From NCBI GenBank assembly GCA_030710605.1, contig CP092868.1:28530011-28594010 (forward strand): DNA of 64,000 nt. The letters are read 5' to 3'. A program made the position numbers and the translations under genes. Each line of letters opens with the position of its first letter. Position 1 is the stretch's first letter. The notes under the pieces are model-generated. The model did no database searches. It was not told where the DNA came from and worked only from the letters and a program-made list of their open reading frames with translations. This document shows, piece by piece, positions 10,971 through 18,071 of this stretch. The stretch comes from Cordylochernes scorpioides (lineage: Eukaryota; Arthropoda; Arachnida; Pseudoscorpiones; Chernetidae).

Positions 10971-11160
10971 TCTCTAGCTTTCGGGCACGGACGTCCTTCT
11001 ACAGGACTTGGTATAATAATGTCCTGTATCTCTGAATCAGGAGCACTTATAGGGTACTATCAGCCGGGCCAGCTGAACCCAGTTTTTTTTAGCGAGTTTG
11101 TTTCTGCTCCCCCTCCTCTTTTTTAATCCGAGCTAGGTACCGGCAAATGCAGAGTTTTTA
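10971..11160 (-). repeat. Stem-loop/GAAA element joined to a dispersed repeat
   Basis: On the minus strand at 11008-10971: CTGTAGA, a GGGC-like/GCCC hairpin, GAAAGCTAGAGA, then A/T tail. This resembles a hammerhead core with AU swapped to UA. The adjoining 11000-11160 block is the inverse of 1285-1445. Copy 2 equivalents are 47548-47583 and about 47590-47720. Confidence 0.45.
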
Positions 11161-11204
11161 TACTTGTTGATTATAACATAATTGTAGTATGAAGATGGTA
11201 TTAC

Positions 11205-11317
11205 CACTCATGCAGTTGTAGATGATAGGGTTAAGAGCAGAGTTGGCATAACACAGCCAATGGGAGACCAGGGAAGCTACTGTAGTGGCATGGGTTTGAG
11301 GCAGTCCTATAGTGTAT
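11205..11317 (-). CDS. Peptide GPCR, TM7 exon with NPxxY (copy 1)
   Basis: The acceptor gtttgttgtgtag ends at 11318 and the exon opens with the last base of an Arg codon. It encodes YTIGLPQTHATTVASLVSHW then LCYANSALNPIIYNCMS. NPIIY is the class A NPxxY switch motif, and SHWLCYANSALNP is characteristic of the allatotropin/orexin group. The donor is GTG|gtaata at 11205/11204, phase 1. Phases fit the TM6 exon upstream (15593) and the tail exon downstream (4990). Copy 2 differs at two bases, both silent. The product is a plasma-membrane neuropeptide receptor; ligand identity is inferred from family resemblance only. Confidence 0.9.
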
Positions 11318-11394
11318 CTACACAACAAACAACATTAGTGTAGATTCATGTAGACACACACATATCCATATATTTGAAGATTATTTGTTGGTTA

Positions 11395-11670
11395 GAAGTT
11401 GATACAGAGAAACCACAGAAACATCAACCAATAGTTTAACGCCCGACGTTTCAGTAACTTCATTCTATTCAGGAGAATGATGGATTCTTGCTCTTCTCAG
11501 CGTAGTTTGTCCGAAGTTGGACCAGTCCATTTGTTGATTGAAAGTTGGTTCAGACCAAAACACAGCCACATCAAACAATGGTTTAACTCCCAACGTTTTA
11601 GTAAATTCCTGTCATTCTCTTCAGGGGAATTAAAATGAAACGTCTGGAGTTAAATTAAACAATTGGTATA
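11395..11670. repeat. Tandem stem-loop/GAAACGTC repeats
   Basis: Two related blocks carry 'gtttaacgcccgacgtttca' (about 11432) and 'gtttaactcccaacgtttta' (about 11580), the second facing its inverse 'atgaaacgtctggagttaaa' at about 11635. They share the GAAACGTC signature of the hammerhead-like families but have no intact core. Copy 2 keeps one block (about 47995-48085). Confidence 0.45.
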
Positions 11671-11856
11671 TATACTATTTGTATACCATTAATTATCATT
11701 CTATTTATACTATTTCAAAGCAATATACAAATTGTAATTAATAAATACTGTTGCTATCTTTCATTGATGTTCAAATTTCTAAAATTAGTCTCGAGGGTGT
11801 TCATAAATAAATGCATATATGTATTAAAGATGCAGCAATCCATAATAATAATAATA

Positions 11857-12062
11857 TATATGATGCACTAGCGCGCCATCTTTTATCAAAATTCGAAACT
11901 ATTTTAAAGGCGTAAGATTCTTTTTGAAATTAAACAATTTCTACTGCCCTTACTGCAATGGAAAAAAACCAGGCCCTCCCATTAATTTTTCCATTGCAGT
12001 AAGGGCAGTAGAATTGTTTAATTTAAAAAAAGAATCTTACGCCTTTAAAATAGTTTCGAATT
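11857..12062. mobile_element. Foldback MITE, copy 1 only
   Basis: The left arm 'atcaaaattcgaaactattt...ttctactgcccttactgcaatg' is mirrored by 'cattgcagtaagggcagtag...aatagtttcgaatttt', with arms of about 95 bp. It occupies the (AT)n tract where copy 2 instead holds an unrelated foldback (48290-48725). A close relative is at 33628-33845. Confidence 0.75.
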
Positions 12063-12502
12063 TTAATAATATATATATATTTAATTAAAAAGGCATATTT
12101 TTTGATACAATATATACCTTTTAATTAAAGATTTAATTATGGATTACTCTGATTTCAAATAATATATATATATTTATATTAAATAATAATAATAAATAAA
12201 AAAGGTTAGGTGTTGGTATTGAAATAATAAAAAAAAAAAAGGTATAACCTGACCACAAGCACATGAGATTTCTATATGTAGATATATAGGTATAATCCCA
12301 ACTTTTGCCAAATTAATTATTCCATAAAAATAAATTATTACTATTTAATAAATAAAAAAGATATTTACCTAAATATATTTTCTCACTTAATAGTTATTTA
12401 CCAATAAAGAGATATATCTACTCACAAATAATAGAAGAATAAGAAGATAATAAAAAAAAGGAAGTCACTGAGAGAGGAAATTTATGGAAACTATATTGAT
12501 AT

Positions 12503-12649
12503 ATGGACAAATACAGTAGGGAGATTGTAGCAGATGTTACCATCACCAACAAACAATTCGACTTCCAAATCTCACAATACTGGGGTGACCACCCAATATA
12601 TCAAGATACCTTCAGAACAGCTGCCAATTACGTCTCACCACTTTATTAA
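12503..12649 (+). CDS. Short unknown reading frame (48 aa), identical in copy 2
   Basis: The frame starts MDKYSREIVADVTITNKQFD and ends in TAANYVSPLY, then TAA overlapping AATAAA (stop and polyA signal share bases), followed by a GT-rich tract. I recognise no family. It is base-for-base identical to 49261-49407, but the flanking noncoding DNA is also nearly identical over about 350 bp. It lies on the opposite strand inside the receptor intron. It might be the 3' exon of an unseen gene or transposon ORF. Confidence 0.3.
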   Translation: MDKYSREIVADVTITNKQFDFQISQYWGDHPIYQDTFRTAANYVSPLY

Positions 12650-12838
12650 ATAAAGATGTTATTAGGGTTGTGTTGCTAGACTTAATGTGGGGGCGTTGTG
12701 ATTGGATAGAATATATCGTCTGATACACACGTAGATAGCAGACGAAAATAGAAAAACTTTCTAAAATAGAACAATCATATTTAAAATCTTTTTTTATAAT
12801 AAAAAATGCTTATTTTTTTGTAACAAATTAATTTACTA

Positions 12839-13250
12839 AGAAAAAAGGCATCTCCTTATCGTGCATTTGAAAGTTGCTGATGGCTTGCGCCATCTATCGG
12901 AATAAATTTCAACTATTCTCGTTGATTTTTAATTATTCCAGAATTAGCCAAATACCCATTCTTGTTTAATCAATTGAATTGCTTCTGGCTTTAATTATCC
13001 GTTTCATGATTTTTCAGGATGCCTTAATGACCAATTTTTTGATCGTTGAGGTACAGCTTGCACCACGGTGATGAGGGCCAACAGCCCGAAACGCATCCGT
13101 GGTTAGCTTTTCTTGATTAATCAAGAATGGGTATTTTGGCCAATTCTGGAATAATTAAAAATCAACGAGAATAGTTGATATTTATTCCGATAGATGGCGC
13201 AAGCCATCAGCAACTTTCAGTTGCACGATAATGAGATGCCTTTTTCTTAA
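12839..13250. mobile_element. Long foldback element enclosing a hammerhead-like motif
   Basis: Two arms of about 150 bp are near-perfect inverses: 'gcatctccttatcgtgca', 'gatggcttgcgccatctatc' and 'aattattccagaatt' on the left reappear inverted on the right. The loop holds the hammerhead-like sequence at 13063-13102. The copy 2 element is at about 49600-50005. A short derivative lies at 16135-16248 (copy 1 only). Confidence 0.8.
13063..13102 (+). ncRNA. Hammerhead ribozyme-like motif (minimal type I), one core change
   Basis: In order: stem I strand CCACG, core GUGAUGA (consensus CUGAUGA, so C3 is G), stem II GGGC-caaca-GCCC, GAAA, a two-base-pair-or-less stem III with small loop (CGCA), cleavage triplet AUC, and stem I strand CGUGG, perfectly complementary to CCACG. 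This matches the minimal hammerheads known from Penelope-like retroelements. The C3 change should abolish or greatly weaken self-cleavage. The copy 2 version has the intact core. Confidence 0.6.
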
Positions 13251-13370
13251 TTTATGCACCTTATCCCAGTACAATATTACAATTGTACTATTTTTTCAAA
13301 TTAATTTACTGTTGTCATATATTTGTTTAAATGGCGCATATTTGTTTAAGGGTTTGAGAAATTATGTAAA

Positions 13371-14032
13371 TGTCATAATTTGTACATACATAGATGCCAA
13401 CCCAATCCAATATGCATGAAAATGTATGATTTGAGTTTCAATAAAGAACAAGGTAACAATGGAGGACAGAAAGCCTAGAAAGAAGGCTTAGAGATAGCAC
13501 AATCATTAGTAAAGTTATTACCAGTTTTTAATTACCACGGAAATCGTAAAAGTTCGAGTTCAACGACACAGTATTTCCTGGTCAAGCTGAAACATGTCCA
13601 AAGACAAAGACGAAACGTAGACCAATAAGGGAGCAACTCATTAGTGGAGGACCTATAGGGAACCTCCACGTCAGACAGGTCAACCAATGGGATGTAAGAA
13701 GAGTCTTCGTGTTAAATCGAGAACCGAGGATTGGCAGTCATCGGCTGGACACCATCGAGTAGTTAGCTAGCTCCCACCGAGGTAACACCTGCTCTGAAGT
13801 ATCCCTCCCCGTTCATCCTTTCAGCTAAGTCAATCACCGCGATGTGAATAGATAGCCAATAGTCAATCCGCTCCACCTTCTCAAAGCCTTTCTTTCCTCC
13901 GATCAGTTGCCTTATTTCAACCCCATCAAGTATCCTGGCTTATTTCCCCTGTTGTGTACACCTTAGCACTCAGCCACCACCTCAACAATCATAAATCACT
14001 TCAAAGAGTAATATTCACCTCATAATATTACA
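13371..14032. mobile_element. Solo LTR (662 bp), copy 1 only
   Basis: It begins TGTCATAATTTG and ends AATATTACA, flanked by TAAA at 13367-13370 and 14033-14036. Copy 2 has the unoccupied site near 50127. AATAAAG occurs near 13440. It is more GC-rich than the surroundings, and no coding sequence remains. Confidence 0.85.
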
Positions 14033-14157
14033 TAAATATGATAGAGAATATATAAAAGGAAGTCTTTTTTTGGCCAAGAGGGTCGTGCAATAAATGAGAT
14101 TTTTAATTGTTTCTTAGCGTGATTCTACAACTGCCAATGTGTTTCTTTTCAATAATA

Positions 14158-14395
14158 CAGTAGACTCTCCTATAATGCGAGTTTTTACAACGCGATTTCG
14201 TACAACGCGATGAAAAAAAATTGCGACAAATTTATTTATACAACGCCAATTTTCGTATAACGCGTTATATAAAATAAAACAATTTACCCTAACAACATTC
14301 GCGTTATACAAGTTTTATTTCGTACAACGCGAATTCCTATAACGCGATTTCATACAACACGGAACACATTAATCGCGTTATAGGAGAGTTTACTG
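14158..14395. mobile_element. pogo-like MITE (238 bp), TA flanked
   Basis: The ends are CAGTAGACTCTCCTATAATG and its near inverse ATAGGAGAGTTTACTG, with TA on both sides. The interior is repeats of 'acaacgcgatttcgtaca' in both orientations. Copy 2 is at 50247-50481. Confidence 0.88.
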
Positions 14396-14399
14396 TATC

Positions 14400-14590
14400 A
14401 TCAAATATTTCTACAACCCTCCTGTAATGATATAAGTTATTGAATGAGAGGGCTTGACTCATCAGTAGTGAATCCTCTCAGTTCACTATTGATGAGTCAA
14501 GCCCTCTCATTTAATAACTTATATCATTGCAGTAAGGTCTGTAGAGATAATATTTGATGATATTATTGAAAAGAAACACATTGCCAGTAA
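14400..14590. repeat. Foldback element centred on 'gatgagtcaagccctctca'
   Basis: The sequence 'tgagagggcttgactcatca' is followed within 40 bp by its inverse. The arms extend outward to 'ttgcagtaaggtctgtag' and a GATAATATTTGATGA-like tract. Copy 2 is at about 50485-50670. It belongs to the same broad foldback family as 11857 and 33628. Confidence 0.6.
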
Positions 14591-14659
14591 ATTTATTTGT
14601 TAAAATTTTATCGATAGTTTGCGATTGAATTTATATTTAAAAAGGCTTATATTAGATTG

Positions 14660-14850
14660 AATAAAAGATTTATTTGCTAATATTTCGGTTGGTTGAGTAT
14701 CAACCTTTGTTAAGGCAGTACAACGTATTTTTTATTCTGTATACAACATAAATAAAAATACTAAAAATACGTTATAATGCATTGACAATGGTTGGCGTTT
14801 AGCTAACCGAAATATTTGCAAATAAATATTTTTATTCAATCCACTATATG
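14660..14850. repeat. Inverted pair of stem-loop/GAAATATT repeats
   Basis: 'gctaatatttcggttggttg' at about 14683 faces 'ctaaccgaaatatttgcaaa' at about 14803. It is a member of the GAAA-YAT-type hairpin family (also 15300, 29030, 48790, 50770). The AATAAAT tail next to each GAAATATT is constant. Confidence 0.5.
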
Positions 14851-15084
14851 ACTTTTGATTTAATGATTGAATTTGATATAAATTTAAATTAATATAATAT
14901 ATATTTATGTATATGCGCTTTATTAGAATTCTATTTCAAGAATATTATAATTTCCTTTGTGTATATATGTATAGATTTGAAAATAATGCAATCCATAAAT
15001 AAATCTTTATTTGAAAAGGCATATATTGGATCAAAATATCATATATTTTACCAAAATTCAGTTGGCTGAACATATACATATATT

Positions 15085-15205
15085 AAACAATTTCTACTGC
15101 CCTTACTGCAGTAAGGGCAGTAGAAATTGTTTAATATCAAAAAGAATCTTACGCCTTTAAAATAGTTTTGAATTTTGATAACAGATGGCGCGCTAGTGCA
15201 TCATG
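15085..15205. repeat. Compact palindrome 'ctgcccttactgcagtaagg'
   Basis: A nearly perfect 44-bp palindrome (15092-15141) has one extended arm ending in 'aacagatggcgcgctagtgc'. It is a deletion derivative of the foldback family. Copy 2 is at 51172-51295. Confidence 0.75.
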
Positions 15206-15592
15206 TACATATATGTATAGATTTGAAAATAGAGCAATCCATAAATAAATCTTTAATTAAAAAGGCATATTTTGGATCAAAATATCATTTATTTTACCAA
15301 TATTTCAGTTGGCTGAACGCCAACCTTTATCAAGGTATTATAAAAAGGTATTATATATGAATTTTTAAATATGTTTAGATATGTAAATATATCTTTTTTT
15401 GGATCACTTTCTCTTGTTTTTATTTTTCATTAGGCGCCAGTGTCCTTAGCTGTACATCGCGCTTTGTTGTTATAGTTGAATAAAGTTAAATGTACATGCT
15501 AAAAGGTATAACCTCTTTAAGTTTTGTCCTTGAGTAAGATCAATTAAGAAACGACAAGAAGGTGATGAGGGAGTTATGCAAAAAGAAGTTAC

Positions 15593-15752
15593 CTGAGCGC
15601 ATTGATGAGATGTACCGGCATGTAGCAAAGAGCGAAGAGCACCACGACAGCTATTAACATCTTGGCAGCCTTACGTCTTGCACGGATCTGGGACTCTGCT
15701 GAGTTGTGGGACACCACGCAGAGCTTGGTGGTCCCGTTTGACTTGGTAGGGA
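15593..15752 (-). CDS. Peptide GPCR, third intracellular loop and TM6 exon (copy 1)
   Basis: The acceptor tgtgttttccag ends at 15753 and the exon completes a Val codon begun by the TM3-TM5 exon. It encodes PTKSNGTTKLCVVSHNSAES (intracellular loop 3), then SQIRARRKAAKMLIAVV and VLFALCYMPVHLINAL (TM6 with the CYxP kink). The donor CTCAG|gtaact at 15593/15592 leaves a split Arg codon completed by the TM7 exon. This basic loop-TM6 sequence is typical of allatotropin/orexin receptors. Copy 2 has one silent difference. Decayed partial copies of the exon lie just upstream (15865, 22625, 22950). Confidence 0.9.
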
Positions 15753-15864
15753 CTGGAAAACACAATATATTTTAGTTCGGTATCTTGAAGACCATTCGTG
15801 GTACATTGATATGGAATAAACACTAATCATTGCCTAACACAATTGTCTGTGAACACTGCAGTTA

Positions 15865-15912
15865 TGTGGGAGACCACTTAGAACTTGGTAGTCCCATTGG
15901 ACTTGGTAGGGA
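15865..15912 (-). pseudogene. Decayed partial copy of the TM6 exon (first ~48 bp)
   Basis: It matches the 5' part of exon 15593-15752, including the acceptor (tgtgttctccag), then PTKSNGTTKF followed by TAA. The flanking intron sequence is duplicated with it, giving a 160-bp offset from the real exon. Copy 2 equivalent: 51955-52002. Confidence 0.75.
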
Positions 15913-16339
15913 CTGGAGAACACAATATATTATAATCTTGTACCTTGAAGACCATCCGTAGTTCGTATACATGGTATATAACATCAGTCATACAACACAC
16001 ACACAAAAGCCCCCATTAAGACCCAAAGTCTTACAAAAGACTCGACTGCAGGATCCAAGAAGCAAAGTAAGAAAGAGATAAAGTAGTGAACAACAACAAC
16101 AAAAATATATATATATACACATATATACATAAAGAAAAAGGCATCTCCTTATCGTGCAACTGAAAGTTTTTTCAGTTTTTTTCTTAATTTATGCACCTTA
16201 TCCCAGTACAATGTTACATTTGTGCTATTTTTTCACATATATACATATTCACTCAATTCAAAGTAACAGTAACGATGCCTTTTTATTCACTGCCTTGTAA
16301 AACCCACATAGATCCAGTGAAAACTTTCTATCTGTTATT

Positions 16340-16613
16340 GTTCGAATTGTAGATTTAGATTTGAGTATTTATTTAGATTTGAGTTAATGAATGATTGAAT
16401 AAAGGTTTGCAAAGAATAGAATAGGTTTTATTACCACGAATTTGGATTACAATAATGCGCTAATTGTAGCAGATTAAAAATGTCAACAAAACACCAACAG
16501 TGCCAAGTAACAAAATCACAGATTAAAAGAAAATAAATAAATCAATGAAACAAAATGAATTTAAGAAAAATGCAAATAAATGAATTAATGAATATTTACA
16601 TTTGAATCCAACA
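16340..16613 (-). repeat. 3' LTR of the BEL/Pao element
   Basis: 274 bp, about 98% identical to the 5' LTR. On the minus strand it is preceded by a purine tract, ttgtgggggagta (16614-16626), the polypurine tract for plus-strand priming. Confidence 0.93.
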
Positions 16614-16653
16614 TACTCCCCCACAACCTTGAACTATATACCAGTTCAAGAGC

Positions 16654-17925
16654 TCACTCCTTGTAAGGCAGAGGACATATCTTGGTTATTGGTCTCTTTA
16701 GAAGGCCTTTAAGAGTACGAAGAAGCACCACTCTGACATGATCATCTTCTCCTGGGAATATCTGGACAATTCTCGCCAGTTTCCATTGTAGTGGTTTGTT
16801 TTGTTCCTTCAACATAACCAAATCTCCAATGTTGACATCCGGATGTGAAGTCCTCCACTTCCTTCTTTCTTGGAGTTGATGTAGGTATTCACAGCTCCAA
16901 CGGTTCCAGAAGTAGTCTCTTTGAGGTTGAATCAGACTCCATCTGGAGCGAAGATTCAAAGTAGAGTGATCAGATTCTGCATCATGTCGCATAGCATTTC
17001 CTATAAGAAAATGTCCTGGTGTTAGCGCTGTTAAGTCGTTTGGATCATTGCTAACAAAAGTTAATGGTCTGGAGTTAAGACAGGCTTCAATTTGAGCTAA
17101 TAAGGTCAGTAACTCCTCGTAATTCAATAACCTAGATTTCATCGTTTTAGATAAGATGGTTTTAACTGATTTAATGCCAGCTTCCAATAATCCACCAAAG
17201 TTAGGTGCCGACGGAGGAATGAAATGCCAATTAATGGATTCTATTGCTGAAAAATCTTGAATATTAGCAGCATTGAACAACTTCCATCGTTCTTTCAAAA
17301 TGTTGCTTGCACCTTTAAAATTAGTTGCATTGTCTGAGTATATATCAGTTGGTCTTCCTCTTCTAGAGATGAATCTTTTCAATGCTGCAAGAAAGGTTTC
17401 CGCAGTCAAATCTGATGAAATTTCTAAGTGAATGGCTTTGGTGGTGAAGCAAACGAATAGGACTATGTAGAATTTGAAAATAACTTTTCTTCGTTTCAAC
17501 ATAGGTTTAGCTTGAATGGGACCGGCCAAATCAATACCAATCTTTTCAAATGGTCTACCTGGAAGAAGTCTATTTTTTGGTAAGTCTCCCATTATCTGAT
17601 GAATAGCCTTAGATTTACTCTTCAGGCATACGAGACATTGATTTAAGACCCTTTTGATTAAGTTTCTTCCAGAAGGAATCCAAAATTTATTTCGAATCAA
17701 AGATAAAGTTAATTGAGTTCCAGAATGAAGATTGTTTATGTGATAGTGCATTACAATTAATTTGGTTACAAAATGATCTTTAGGAATCAGCATAGGATGC
17801 TTCTGATCAATATCTAAATCCGAATGACGTAATCTTCCGCCTACTCTAAGAATTCCTTGGGAATCTATAAAAATGTTAAGCGAAATAAGCCTGCTTTTTC
17901 TTGGTAATGGAATATTTTTATGCAA
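16654..17925 (-). CDS. BEL/Pao integrase segment
   Basis: A 423-residue frame. It has the pre-core GILRVGGRLRHSDL, a zinc-binding H...H...CLVC (about 80-100), and the catalytic core with GIDLAGPI (first Asp), YSDNATNF (second Asp) and NFGGLLEAGIKSVK (Glu), then the C-terminal DNA-binding part with GDLVMLKE and ending ICPLPYKE. All D,D,E residues are present. It is separated from the reverse transcriptase by frameshifts, so in this copy it could not be made as part of a normal polyprotein. Confidence 0.93.
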   Translation of the reverse strand: MHKNIPLPRKSRLISLNIFIDSQGILRVGGRLRHSDLDIDQKHPMLIPKDHFVTKLIVMHYHINNLHSGTQLTLSLIRNKFWIPSGRNLIKRVLNQCLVCLKSKSKAIHQIMGDLPKNRLLPGRPFEKIGIDLAGPIQAKPMLKRRKVIFKFYIVLFVCFTTKAIHLEISSDLTAETFLAALKRFISRRGRPTDIYSDNATNFKGASNILKERWKLFNAANIQDFSAIESINWHFIPPSAPNFGGLLEAGIKSVKTILSKTMKSRLLNYEELLTLLAQIEACLNSRPLTFVSNDPNDLTALTPGHFLIGNAMRHDAESDHSTLNLRSRWSLIQPQRDYFWNRWSCEYLHQLQERRKWRTSHPDVNIGDLVMLKEQNKPLQWKLARIVQIFPGEDDHVRVVLLRTLKGLLKRPITKICPLPYKE

Positions 17926-18071
17926 GCATTGATTTCTGGGGTGAATTCACATCTCTGAATAATCTTGACGATTTGTAATAGAGAGTCTTTTAAGTCTTGG
18001 GATGTTAGAAATGAGAGTCGTTGAGTTGGCTGTTTTCTGGTAATAGTAATAAATCTTTTACACCAAGCCAT
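17865..18071 (-). pseudogene. BEL/Pao pol, short middle segment in a shifted frame
   Basis: This frame links the RNase H part to the integrase part. It overlaps the end of the upstream frame and the start of the next. Contents such as MAWCKRFITITRK resemble the pre-integrase region of Pao polyproteins. Its existence shows two frameshifts, near 18060 and near 17900. Confidence 0.8.
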
